From contig NZ_JAFFID010000002.1 in assembly GCF_017355955.1 (NCBI RefSeq), forward strand, positions 620,001 through 684,000: DNA of 64,000 bases, written 5' to 3'. Numbering within the stretch: the stretch's first letter is position 1; the number at the start of each line of letters is the position of its first letter. This DNA is from Sabulibacter ruber (lineage in GTDB: Bacteria > Bacteroidota > Bacteroidia > Cytophagales > Hymenobacteraceae). The position numbers and the translations under genes are program-made. Shown here piece after piece: positions 9,770 through 17,107 of the stretch. Below the pieces are notes generated by a model. That model was not told where the DNA came from. It did not search any database and worked only from the letters and a program-made list of their open reading frames with translations.

Positions 9770-11156
9770 GGCGGGGCTACTTTCAGTTTTCTTATTCTTT
9801 TTCTTGATTGGGTTGAATTCTGCAGAGGCGCAGCAGAAGAAAACTACCCGTACCACTTCCAGAACGTCAGCAAAAAAGGCGCCTGTCAAAAGTAAAGCGC
9901 AGTTGGAGCGCGAAAAAAATGCGAACCTCAAGCGCATTCAGGAAGCCAACCGCATATTGGCGCAAACCGCGCAGAAGAAACAGGCTTCTCTGGGTCAGTT
10001 GAATGTGATCAAAGAGAAGATAAATGTTCAGAAAGGTGTTATCAAAAACATTTCCTCTGAGATAGTTTACCTGAACCGGGATCTGCGCACCACAGAGGAA
10101 AAGGTGGCCCAGGCGCAATCAGACCTGCAGCGTCTTAAAAGGGAATACGCCCGCCTGATCTACGCTGCCTCTAAAACGGCTAACAGCTACAACAAACTCA
10201 TGTTTCTGTTTGCCTCTGATTCTTTTAACCAGATGATGCGGCGCATGCGCTACCTGCGGCATTACACCGAGGCCCGGAAACAACAGGCCGCCGCCATTGA
10301 ATCTGTCCAACAAAACCTAAGCAGCCAGCTGAACACGCTCACGTCACAGAAGCAGCAGAAGAAAAGCCTCTTGAACGTGCAGCTGAAGGAAAACCAGAAC
10401 CTGGTTTCCATGCACGACCAGCAGGACCAGGTAATCCAGCAGCTGAGCTTGCAGGAGCAGTCTTTGAAGCAGGAAGTGGAGCAGCGCCAAAAAGCGGTTC
10501 GTCAATTGGATAAACTGATTGCGGCCATCGTACGGGAGGAAATTGCCAGAGCTGCCCGTGCTGCCGAAGCGGCCGCCAGAGCCAAAGCCGCGCGGGAGGC
10601 AGCCGCCAGAGCCGCCGCTGCAAAAGCCGGAAAACCCGCTCCTGAAACGGCTACCGGTGCTGCGGAGAGTGCCCCTGCTAGAGCTAAAACCACCGTTTCC
10701 CGCACCGATAGGGTGACACTTACCCCCGAAGCAGCGGCTTTATCTTCTAACTTCGCCAACAACAAGGGACGTTTCTCCTGGCCCGTAGAGCGTGGGTTTA
10801 TCTCGCAGCGCTTCGGGCGGCAGGCACACCCGGTGCTGAAAGGCGTAGTGGTAGAGAACCGCGGTATTGACATCCAGACCGGAGCCAACGAGAAAGTTAG
10901 GGCTATTTTCGGCGGCAAAGTGCTGGCGGTGCATACCATTCCGGGTATGAATAACATTGTGATGGTGCAGCACGGCGAGTACTTCACGGTGTACGCCAAA
11001 CTGCGCTCGGTGAGCGTGACCGAAGGCCAGGAAATCACCACGAAACAAACCATAGGCACGGTATACACCGATGCCGAGGGGACCTCTGAACTTCAGTTCC
11101 AGATCTGGAAAAACCAAACCAACCTTAACCCACAAGGCTGGTTGCTGCCTAAATAA
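9756..11156 (+). CDS. EnvC-like murein hydrolase activator (degenerate M23/LytM)
   Basis: 466 residues: signal peptide (to about 26, AEAQ), long coiled coil (about 45-250), an Ala/Arg/Glu-rich linker (about 255-310) and a C-terminal LytM (peptidase M23) domain (about 330-465). The domain lacks the zinc ligands of active M23 enzymes. The first His is Asn368, the H-x-H pair reads E445-L-Q447, and only Asp372 is kept. Loss of catalysis with retained coiled coils is the pattern of EnvC, which activates amidases during cell separation. It is the last gene of the flippase-to-LytM cluster, and a 38-bp palindrome starts 7 bases after its stop. Confidence 0.9.
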   Translation: MNVNRAGLLSVFLFFFLIGLNSAEAQQKKTTRTTSRTSAKKAPVKSKAQLEREKNANLKRIQEANRILAQTAQKKQASLGQLNVIKEKINVQKGVIKNISSEIVYLNRDLRTTEEKVAQAQSDLQRLKREYARLIYAASKTANSYNKLMFLFASDSFNQMMRRMRYLRHYTEARKQQAAAIESVQQNLSSQLNTLTSQKQQKKSLLNVQLKENQNLVSMHDQQDQVIQQLSLQEQSLKQEVEQRQKAVRQLDKLIAAIVREEIARAARAAEAAARAKAAREAAARAAAAKAGKPAPETATGAAESAPARAKTTVSRTDRVTLTPEAAALSSNFANNKGRFSWPVERGFISQRFGRQAHPVLKGVVVENRGIDIQTGANEKVRAIFGGKVLAVHTIPGMNNIVMVQHGEYFTVYAKLRSVSVTEGQEITTKQTIGTVYTDAEGTSELQFQIWKNQTNLNPQGWLLPK

Positions 11157-11163
11157 GAAAAGG

Positions 11164-11201
11164 TGTTTCGAGCCCGATTTCTGAAAATTGGGCCTGAAAC
11201 A
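11164..11201. repeat. 38-bp palindrome family, copy 3
   Basis: Core with inner stem GCCCGATTT / AAATTGGGC around CTGA. Outer arms TGTTTC / GAAACA extend to AAAGGTGTTTC / GAAACACCTTT (11159-11206). It sits directly after the LytM stop codon and could act as its transcript end. Confidence 0.85.
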
Positions 11202-11278
11202 CCTTTCAATTAGATTGATCCATTAGGGATAATTCCTGTAGTTGCCCTTCCTCTTCATGAGGTGACCAGCGCAGTTTG

Positions 11279-11304
11279 CGTTGTTGGTGAGAACACCAAC
11301 AACG
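11279..11304. repeat. Perfect 11-bp hairpin
   Basis: CGTTGTTGGTG and CACCAACAACG are perfect complements around the tetraloop AGAA. It has no T-tract and does not belong to the 38-bp family. Confidence 0.7.
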
Positions 11305-11344
11305 GCGGAGTTTCTGCTTAGGAGTTGCTTTTTAAACAGAAACT

Positions 11345-11382
11345 TCAATTTGGCCTGTTTTCAGAGAATCAGTCCAAAAACG
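11345..11382. repeat. 38-bp palindrome family, copy 4 (divergent)
   Basis: Right half intact (AGTCCAAAAACG). The left outer arm has decayed to TCAATTTGG. TTTGG / CCAAA still pair. Confidence 0.5.
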
Positions 11383-11445
11383 CAAATACCTTTCGTTCTT
11401 AATATTTCTCGCTTTCTGCTCCTGAGCTATGACAAGGAGTTTCTC

Positions 11446-11483
11446 CGTTTTAAGCTCCTTTTTCAGAAAGCGGCCCTAAAATG
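11446..11483. repeat. 38-bp palindrome family, copy 5
   Basis: CGTTTTAAGC on the left and CTAAAATG on the right, with inner TTTTTCAGAAAG. It ends 10 bases before the methyltransferase stop codon on the minus strand. Confidence 0.65.
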
Positions 11484-11492
11484 CTTAATGGA

Positions 11493-12212
11493 TCAGCGTT
11501 TGTAAATCAGGAAAACGGCTGGTTGTTTGTGCAGATCGGGTACTTTGCCTTTCCAGTCCGCGATGCGGAGGGTTTTGATGAACTCGTTGGGGCCCGTGAT
11601 GTTGGCCGCGATGCAGAGCTTGGTGTCTTTGCTGAGGTGCTGTAACAAGTCGTCTATCATTTGCCGGTTGCGGTAGGGAGTCTCCATAAAAATCTGGGTT
11701 TGGTCTTTCTGCACCATCTCCTTCTCCAATGCTTTCAGCGCCTGAATGCGGTCACGCTTCTCAATGGGTAAATAGCCGTGGAACGCGAAAGACTGCCCGT
11801 TAAAGCCCGAGGCCATTAAGCCCATCAGAATCGCCGAGGGACCTACCAGGGGCACTACTTTCACGCCGTGTTGGTGCGCCAGCCGGGCCAGTTCCGCGCC
11901 CGGATCGGCCACGCCAGGACAACCGGCCTCCGAAATCACCCCCGCATCTTGACCCGCGAGCAGCGGTTTCAGGGCCGCCGTCAGTTCCGCGTCAGAGGAA
12001 TTCTTGTCAATGACTGTGATCTGCAGTTCCTCAATGGTCTGCGAAGGCGCAATGGATTTGATGTACCGGCGGGCGGTGCGGGCATTCTCCACCAGAAAGT
12101 ACTTGAGCTGCGCGGTGACTTCGGCCACTTGCCGGCAGATGACCGCCGAGGCGGTGTCTTCGGCCAGAATGGTAGGAATCAGGAAAAGAGTGCCTTTGGC
12201 GGGAGTGCTCAT
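11493..12212 (-). CDS. RsmI-like SAM-dependent methyltransferase (tetrapyrrole methylase fold)
   Basis: 239 residues of the tetrapyrrole-methylase fold, in the branch that includes RsmI, which 2'-O-methylates C1402 of 16S rRNA. The N-terminal FLIPTILAED, the ribose/SAM loop SEAGCPGVADPGAEL and VVPLVGPSAILMGLMASGF are characteristic. The RsmI consensus reads S-D-A-G-T-P, while here it is S-E-A-G-C-P, and the protein is shorter than standard RsmI, as in a common Bacteroidota paralogue. rRNA methylation is therefore probable but not proven. It is the last gene of a minus-strand group that also holds a hydrolase, a membrane protein and pdxJ. Confidence 0.88.
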   Translation of the reverse strand: MSTPAKGTLFLIPTILAEDTASAVICRQVAEVTAQLKYFLVENARTARRYIKSIAPSQTIEELQITVIDKNSSDAELTAALKPLLAGQDAGVISEAGCPGVADPGAELARLAHQHGVKVVPLVGPSAILMGLMASGFNGQSFAFHGYLPIEKRDRIQALKALEKEMVQKDQTQIFMETPYRNRQMIDDLLQHLSKDTKLCIAANITGPNEFIKTLRIADWKGKVPDLHKQPAVFLIYKR

Positions 12213-12281
12213 AATGGTTTGTAAAAGGGTAGAACCGCAACGGCGGGCGGCTCTACAAGTAATAGATCAAAGTTGATGTGC

Positions 12282-13049
12282 CTAAGCTTGCAGAAACTGC
12301 ATGGTTAAGCGGTAAAACTCCTGCGGTTGCTCGGCGTGCAGCCAGTGTCCGGCGTTGTCAATGGTTTCTATCCTGGAATTTGGAAAAAGCGCTTGAATCT
12401 GCGCCGCATCTTGCTCTGGTTTGATGTAGCGCGAGTTGCCGCCCCGCAGAAACAGCGTGGGTTTGGTGAAAGGTGTTTCAGACTCAATGTTGCCCAGAAT
12501 GTACGGCAGGTTGCGTTCAATGGCATCCAGGTTCAGGCGCCAAGCAAAGCTGTTATCGTCCTGGCGGTACAGGTTCTTGAGCAGGAACTGGCGGGTGCCA
12601 ATATCTGGCACATTCTGGGCCAACTGAGCATCGGCTTCCTGCCGACTTTGGATGGCGTTTAAATCAATGGACCGGAAACCGGCGATGATCTCGTCGTGGT
12701 GCGGCGGGTAAGCCTTCGGCGCGATATCAGCGACTAGCAATTTGGCCACTTTGCCAGGGTTCTGCAGCGCGAAGTTCATGGACACCTTGCCACCCATGGA
12801 ATGCCCAATAAGGTAAATGTCCTGCAATTGGTGTTGCTCCACAAACTCCAGCAGGTCATCGGTCATGAGCTGGTAGCTGAACTCTTCTGAGTGCGGCGAG
12901 CGGCCGTGGTTGCGCAGGTCAATGAGGTACACCTGGTAGGTTTTGGAGAACTCCTTGCCCAGGGTCTGCCAGTTGTCCAGGGTCCCGAAGAGGCCGTGTA
13001 AGATGAGCAAAGGCTGGCCTTCGCCCATGGTTTTATTATTTAATTCCAT
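12282..13049 (-). CDS. Alpha/beta hydrolase, YbfF-like esterase
   Basis: 255-residue alpha/beta hydrolase. HGLFGTLDNWQTLGK carries the oxyanion-hole HGLFG, GHSMGGK is the nucleophile elbow, LIDLRNHGRSPHS follows strand 4, and NAGHWLHAEQP holds the catalytic His near the C-terminus. The HGLFG(S/T)xDNW start and the RNHGxS loop are typical of the YbfF group of esterases, active on acyl thioesters or short esters in vitro. The natural substrate is unknown. There is no signal peptide, so it is cytoplasmic. Confidence 0.9.
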   Translation of the reverse strand: MELNNKTMGEGQPLLILHGLFGTLDNWQTLGKEFSKTYQVYLIDLRNHGRSPHSEEFSYQLMTDDLLEFVEQHQLQDIYLIGHSMGGKVSMNFALQNPGKVAKLLVADIAPKAYPPHHDEIIAGFRSIDLNAIQSRQEADAQLAQNVPDIGTRQFLLKNLYRQDDNSFAWRLNLDAIERNLPYILGNIESETPFTKPTLFLRGGNSRYIKPEQDAAQIQALFPNSRIETIDNAGHWLHAEQPQEFYRLTMQFLQA

Positions 13050-13073
13050 AATAGGAGGGTTGAGTGCGAGGTT

Positions 13074-13111
13074 GGTTTCTGGCCTGTTTTACAGAAAACA
13101 GACCCATTTCG
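13074..13111. repeat. 38-bp palindrome family, copy 6, overlapping a stop codon
   Basis: The inner stem CTGTTTT / AAAACAG with loop ACAG is perfect. The stop codon of the minus-strand membrane-protein gene (13089-13091) lies inside this stem, so the element supplies the end of that reading frame. The right outer arm has decayed. Confidence 0.75.
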
Positions 13112-13667
13112 TTCTGGTCTGGTACGGCACCCGCGGCCAAAGCGCCTTCAGTTGCTCTAAATCCATGAACAGAGACGTGATTCTCACCTGGCGGCCGTCA
13201 TATAAGAACAACGTGAGGTACCGGTAAGAGCTCCAGAAAAAGCGTCTTGATGGGCTCCTGGTTTCCTGGATCTCGCGGATGTACTGTTGGTTCAGGAGAT
13301 ATTTTCCGGAGGGCTGCAGTAGCAACGCGGTTTTGGTCTCTTTTTCCAATTCCAGCGCATTTTCCCGCTCGTGGCGCCAATACTGGAAGTGCACCAGCAA
13401 CGTAGGCAGCGCGAACAGAAACAGCACAGAGCCCAACCCAATAGCGATGCCTTTTTCCAGCGGCGTAGGGTTCTGGTCGCGTAGGAGCAGACTCAGCATG
13501 GAAGCACCCAGCCAGCAACTCAGCAATGACCAGAAAATCATCTTGAACTGCCGCATAGACGAGAGGTAGTACACCCGCTGCTGCTTCTGCATAAGCCACC
13601 CCAGGAACCGCACCGCAAACTGCGCCGCAATGATAAAGGCCGTTATCTTAAGCAAGAGACCTAGCAT
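13089..13667 (-). CDS. Membrane protein of unknown function
   Basis: I do not recognise this 192-residue protein. Three hydrophobic segments are visible (about 1-25, 43-63 and 75-93), followed by a cytoplasmic-looking tail of about 100 residues. The tail begins with a charged helix (FQYWRHERENALELEKETKT) and continues with a compact part containing YLTLFLYDGRQVRITSLF. The last codons and the stop lie inside a 38-bp palindrome, so the C-terminus (WVCFL) may be derived from that repeat. It lies between pdxJ and the YbfF-like hydrolase on the same strand. Confidence 0.7.
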   Translation of the reverse strand: MLGLLLKITAFIIAAQFAVRFLGWLMQKQQRVYYLSSMRQFKMIFWSLLSCWLGASMLSLLLRDQNPTPLEKGIAIGLGSVLFLFALPTLLVHFQYWRHERENALELEKETKTALLLQPSGKYLLNQQYIREIQETRSPSRRFFWSSYRYLTLFLYDGRQVRITSLFMDLEQLKALWPRVPYQTRTKWVCFL

Positions 13668-13687
13668 GAGCAGATGCAGCCGAGCGG

Positions 13688-13725
13688 CATTTTAAGGCAG
13701 TTTTGCTGGAAATAAGCCGGAAACA
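13688..13725. repeat. 38-bp palindrome family, copy 7
   Basis: CATTTTAAGGC on the left and GCCGGAAACA on the right, with inner AGTTTT and GGAAAT. It fills the gap between the pdxJ stop and the start of the membrane-protein gene. Confidence 0.65.
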
Positions 13726-13737
13726 GAATGTACCGCA

Positions 13738-14454
13738 TTAGAAATTCAATTGGCGCAAATACAACTGGATGGTGTTCTCCAGACCCAGGTACAGCGCATC
13801 ACAGATGAGGGCGTGGCCAATGGAAACCTCGTCCAGATTGGGCAGCTGTTCTCTCAGGTAACGCAGGTTGTCCAGGTCCAGGTCATGGCCGGCGTTCAAA
13901 CCCAAACCACATTCTTTCGCTACGCGGGCGGCCTCGGCGTACGGCTTTACGGCAGCCTCGCGGCCGGAGTGGTACTGGTGGGCGTAGGCCTCGGTGTAGA
14001 GCTCAATACGGTCGGTGCCGGTTTGGGCGGCGCCTTCCACCTGGGCGTTGATGGGGTCCACGAAGATGGACGTCCGGATGCCTTCGGCTTTGAACTGGCC
14101 AATCACATCCACCAGAAAATCTTTGTGCTTGAGGGTATCCCAGCCGGCGTTGGAGGTGATGGCATCAGGGGCATCGGGCACCAGGGTCACCTGCTCGGGC
14201 TTCACGGCGAGTACCAGTTTGATGAAATCGGACGTGGGATTGCCTTCGATGTTGAACTCGGTGGTCACCACTTTTTTCAGATCGTACACATCCTGGAAAC
14301 GGATGTGCCGCTCATCGGGCCGCGGATGAACGGTGATGCCCTGCGCGCCAAAGCGCTCGCAGTCCAGGGCGGCTTGTACTACATTGGGACGGTTGCCGCC
14401 GCGGGCGTTCCGTAGCGTGGCTATTTTATTTATATTTACGCTCAGTTTCGTCAT
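13738..14454 (-). CDS. pdxJ: Pyridoxine 5'-phosphate synthase
   Basis: PdxJ condenses 1-deoxyxylulose 5-phosphate with 3-amino-2-oxopropyl phosphate to pyridoxine 5'-phosphate, the last ring-forming step of the DXP-dependent vitamin B6 route. The TIM barrel of 238 residues shows [15 protein letters not shown] at the start, the active-site [28 protein letters not shown], the IELYTEAYA segment and [13 protein letters not shown] near the C-terminus. Length is standard. No other pdx gene is nearby. Confidence 0.98.
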   Translation of the reverse strand: MTKLSVNINKIATLRNARGGNRPNVVQAALDCERFGAQGITVHPRPDERHIRFQDVYDLKKVVTTEFNIEGNPTSDFIKLVLAVKPEQVTLVPDAPDAITSNAGWDTLKHKDFLVDVIGQFKAEGIRTSIFVDPINAQVEGAAQTGTDRIELYTEAYAHQYHSGREAAVKPYAEAARVAKECGLGLNAGHDLDLDNLRYLREQLPNLDEVSIGHALICDALYLGLENTIQLYLRQLNF

Positions 14455-14491
14455 GTTGGTCTTACGTTAGCGTTGCTCCTCATGGATGGGG

Positions 14492-14499
14492 CAAAGATA
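14492..14499 (-). promoter_or_regulatory. Possible -7 box of pdxJ
   Basis: Read on the minus strand this is TATCTTTG, matching TAnnTTTG, 38 bases before the pdxJ start codon. No clear -33 partner is visible. Confidence 0.45.
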
Positions 14500-14571
14500 A
14501 AAGAAACTTGACGTCACGCGTCTACTCATTTGTGACCCCGGTGCCTTGGCACCTTTACTGTTTATAAAACT

Positions 14572-15033
14572 ATGAGCCTAAAAGAAAAAGTAGAAGCCGG
14601 CATTAAGCAAGCCATGCTGGCGAAAGATAAAACCCGTCTGCAAGCCCTGCGCGGCATCAAGTCTCAGATTCTATTGGCCGAGACCGAGAAAGGCGGCGTA
14701 CAAGCCCTCACTCCGGATACCGAGCTGAAGCTGCTGACCAAAGCTGCTAAGCAGCGCCGCGAGTCTGCCGAAGTGTACCGTTCCCAGTCCCGCCCGGACC
14801 TGGAGGAAATTGAGTTGGCCGAGCTGGCCGTGATTGAAGAATTCCTGCCGCAGCAATTGGACGAAGGAGACCTGCGCGAGCGTTTGTTGGAGATCATCCA
14901 GCGCGTGGGTGCTTTGGGCCCTTCTGATATGGGCAAAGTGATGGGCGTGGCTTCCCGTGAGTTGGCCGGCCAAGCCGATGGGAAAGCCATCTCCAATGCG
15001 GTGAATGCGTTGTTAAATAACCCTAACGCCTAA
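14572..15033 (+). CDS. GatB/YqeY domain-containing protein
   Basis: 153 residues matching the YqeY family, which resembles the tRNA-binding tail domain of GatB, the amidotransferase subunit. Recognisable segments are SLKEKVEAGIKQAMLAKDK, LRGIKSQILLAETEKG, KAAKQRRESAEVYRSQSRPDL, EEFLPQQLDEGDL and the C-terminal MGKVMGVASRELAGQADGKAISNAVN. Its cellular role is not established; tRNA-related activity is presumed from the domain. CvpA starts 12 bases after its stop, so the two are probably one transcript. Confidence 0.93.
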   Translation: MSLKEKVEAGIKQAMLAKDKTRLQALRGIKSQILLAETEKGGVQALTPDTELKLLTKAAKQRRESAEVYRSQSRPDLEEIELAELAVIEEFLPQQLDEGDLRERLLEIIQRVGALGPSDMGKVMGVASRELAGQADGKAISNAVNALLNNPNA

Positions 15034-15045
15034 TTCTACCCAAGG

Positions 15046-15555
15046 GTGAGTACGTTTGACCTTTTCTTGCTATTGCCGGTAGCCTACGGCGCGTTTCGGG
15101 GCTTCTTTAAAGGATTGATCTTGGAAATAGCCTCCTTGGCCACGTTCGTGATCCTCACGGTTTTCGGGATGAAGCTGGTGGGCCTGGTGACGCCGCCCGT
15201 GCACAAATGGCTGGGCGACAGCGCCGGTTTTCTGCCGTTCCTGCCGTTTCTGCTGGTGTTCATCGGCATTGGGTTTGTGGTGCGGTCTATTGGCATGGTG
15301 GTGAAGAAAGGCGTGCATCTTACTCCCTTCGGGATGATGGATAACCTGATTGGTGCCGGCATTGGCGCGGCCAAATGGGGCATCGCCATCTGTCTGTTGG
15401 TGTACTTCGCCAATGCCACCGGCTTGGACACCACTTTCCAGACGGTGCGGGAATCTGAGGTGTATCCGTACTATCTGCAGGCCGCTCCCGGGGTGTGGAC
15501 GTTTGTGCAATGGATCATCCCCTTCGGGCGGGAAGCGTTAGAGTCTTTCGCGTAA
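15046..15555 (+). CDS. CvpA family membrane protein
   Basis: 169 residues with four hydrophobic helices matching the CvpA family, inner-membrane proteins tied to colicin V production and envelope stress in enterobacteria. The start TFDLFLLLPVAYGAFRGFFKGLILEIASLA is the family signature. The start codon is GTG, chosen because the signature begins right after it and the distance to yqeY is short. Two 38-bp palindromes follow. Confidence 0.9.
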   Translation: MSTFDLFLLLPVAYGAFRGFFKGLILEIASLATFVILTVFGMKLVGLVTPPVHKWLGDSAGFLPFLPFLLVFIGIGFVVRSIGMVVKKGVHLTPFGMMDNLIGAGIGAAKWGIAICLLVYFANATGLDTTFQTVRESEVYPYYLQAAPGVWTFVQWIIPFGREALESFA

Positions 15556-15581
15556 GTAATCTCAACAATTCTTATGAACTC

Positions 15582-15619
15582 CGTTTTGGGGCTGTTTTAC
15601 AGAAAACAGGCTCAGAACG
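15582..15619. repeat. 38-bp palindrome family, copy 8
   Basis: The inner stem CTGTTTT / AAAACAG around ACAG is perfect. The outer arms extend to AACTCCGTT / AACGGAGTT (15577-15624). It lies 26 bases after the cvpA stop, and a second copy follows 38 bases later. Confidence 0.85.
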
Positions 15620-15657
15620 GAGTTTGAGTATTTGCCTGTTCCAGATTAGCTGCAGGC

Positions 15658-15695
15658 TGTTTTAGGTCAGTTTTGCTCAAATCAGGCGTAAAACA
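15658..15695. repeat. 38-bp palindrome family, copy 9
   Basis: Outer TGTTTTA / TAAAACA is perfect. The inner part is GTCAGTTTT / AAATCAGGC. It ends 36 bases before the GTG start of the GATase gene, and a TACCTTTT sequence resembling a -7 box follows it. Confidence 0.8.
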
Positions 15696-15731
15696 GGCAT
15701 ACCTTTTTCTCTTCGTTTGCGTTTCTTCTCT

Positions 15732-16307
15732 GTGCTGTTGCTTTTAGATAATTTCGATTCCTTTACCTACAACCTCTATGATTATTTCCGGCAGTTAGGA
15801 GTAGAGGTAGAAGTGCGCCGGAACGATGTGCCTTTAGAAGAGTTGCAGGCCCTGCCCATTGAAGGCATTGTATTGTCGCCGGGGCCGGGCACGCCGGAGA
15901 ACGCCGGGGTGATGCCTGCCGTCATCAATTACTACCATGACCGCTTGCCTATGCTGGGTATTTGCCTGGGGCACCAGGCGCTAGGGCTGTTTTTCGGGGC
16001 GATGGTGGTGAAAGGCCTCAGGCCCATGCACGGGAAATTGTCTGAGATCTACTGCGAGCCAGATCCCATTTTTGCGGGACTTCCGGCCAAAATTCCGGTA
16101 GTGCGTTACCATTCACTGGTGGTGCAGGACGCACCGGCAGACCTGGTGCCGCTGGCCCAAACCGCCGAGGGTGAACTCATGGCGTTCAGGCACGCGCATC
16201 TGCCTCTCTATGCCTTGCAGTTCCATCCGGAGGCTGCTTTGACCCAACATGGGCTGGATATGCTCAGAAATTGGGTGAATATTGCTAATATTACATCCCT
16301 ATACTAG
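15732..16307 (+). CDS. Glutamine amidotransferase subunit, aminodeoxychorismate/anthranilate synthase component II
   Basis: A class-I glutamine amidotransferase (191 residues from the GTG at 15732) that supplies ammonia to a chorismate-using partner for p-aminobenzoate or anthranilate. The conserved start LLLLDNFDSFTYNLYDYF argues for the GTG rather than the upstream TTG at 15717. The catalytic triad is visible as GICLGHQ (Cys) and QFHPEA (His, Glu), with VLSPGPGTPENAG forming the oxyanion region. PabA and TrpG cannot be separated by sequence alone. There is no trp or pab partner in the window, so PabA or a dual-use subunit is likely. Confidence 0.92.
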   Translation: MLLLLDNFDSFTYNLYDYFRQLGVEVEVRRNDVPLEELQALPIEGIVLSPGPGTPENAGVMPAVINYYHDRLPMLGICLGHQALGLFFGAMVVKGLRPMHGKLSEIYCEPDPIFAGLPAKIPVVRYHSLVVQDAPADLVPLAQTAEGELMAFRHAHLPLYALQFHPEAALTQHGLDMLRNWVNIANITSLY

Positions 16308-16342
16308 TTTCTACTTACTATCAATACAAGCGATTTTCTCAC

Positions 16343-17107
16343 ATGAACTTGGAAATCAAGAAGGAAGGCGGGTTTGAATACATTGATGAAGGCGAAGGCG
16401 ATGTGCTTTTGCTTTTGCACGGTCTGTTTGGCGCGCTCAGCAACTGGCAAGGTGTAGTTTCTTATTTCCAAAGGAATTACCGGGTGGTGATTCCGCTCAT
16501 GCCGCTGTACGAGATGCCTTTGCCGCAGGCCAGCGTACCCGGCTTAGTAGAGTTTGTGGAGGAGTTTGTGGCGCATAAAAATTTGACTGCGCTTAGTCTG
16601 TTAGGAAATTCTCTGGGCGGCCACGTGGCCCTGGAGTATGCCATCAAGAATCCAGACAACGTGAAACGGGTGGTGTTGACGGGCAGCTCCGGGTTGTTTG
16701 AAGATTCCATGGGCGGCTCGTTTCCTAAGCGCGGCAACTATGAGTTTGTGAAGGAACGCGTGGCCTATACGTTCTATGACCCTGCGGTGGCTACCCAGGA
16801 ACTGGTAGACGAGGTGTTTGATATCACCAACAGTAACCCTAAAGTGCTCCGGATTATCTCTATTGCTAAGTCTGCGCAGCGAAATAATTTAGGAAAAGAT
16901 TTAGGGAAAATTTTAGCGCCTACGCTGCTCATCTGGGGCCTAAATGATACCATTACGCCGCCAATGGTGGCGCATGAGTTCAACAGATTGATCCATAATT
17001 CAGAACTACACTTCATTGATCATTGCTGCCACGCACCAATGATGGAACATCCGGACGCCTTTAACAGTATCTTAGAGAGATTTCTGATAAAGACTGCTTC
17101 CGTATGA
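16343..17107 (+). CDS. Alpha/beta fold hydrolase
   Basis: 254 residues with HGLFGALSNW (oxyanion hole), the nucleophile elbow GNSLGGH, the acid strand LLIWGLNDTITP and the histidine in FIDHCCHAPMMEHP. The pattern resembles carbon-carbon bond hydrolases and esterases of the MhpC type, but the substrate is unknown. It differs from the YbfF-like hydrolase at 12.3 kb in having a GNSLGG elbow. Its stop overlaps the start of the CBS gene by four bases (ATGA), so the two proteins are probably made together. Confidence 0.88.
   Translation: MNLEIKKEGGFEYIDEGEGDVLLLLHGLFGALSNWQGVVSYFQRNYRVVIPLMPLYEMPLPQASVPGLVEFVEEFVAHKNLTALSLLGNSLGGHVALEYAIKNPDNVKRVVLTGSSGLFEDSMGGSFPKRGNYEFVKERVAYTFYDPAVATQELVDEVFDITNSNPKVLRIISIAKSAQRNNLGKDLGKILAPTLLIWGLNDTITPPMVAHEFNRLIHNSELHFIDHCCHAPMMEHPDAFNSILERFLIKTASV

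Larger units (their letters stand above)
11157..11492. other. Intergenic spacer with hairpins and no gene
   Basis: This 336-base gap between convergent genes holds three copies of the 38-bp palindrome family and one unrelated perfect hairpin. An open frame of 74 codons (11281-11505) crosses these repeats and has no recognisable content. Confidence 0.6.

Noticed and set aside
10502..11068. 188-codon open frame antisense to the LytM gene
   Set aside because: The composition reflects the Ala-rich linker read backwards; no signal or motif.
11281..11505. 74-codon open frame in the 11.2-11.5 kb gap
   Set aside because: It crosses two palindrome copies and a hairpin and overlaps the end of the methyltransferase gene; no recognisable protein.
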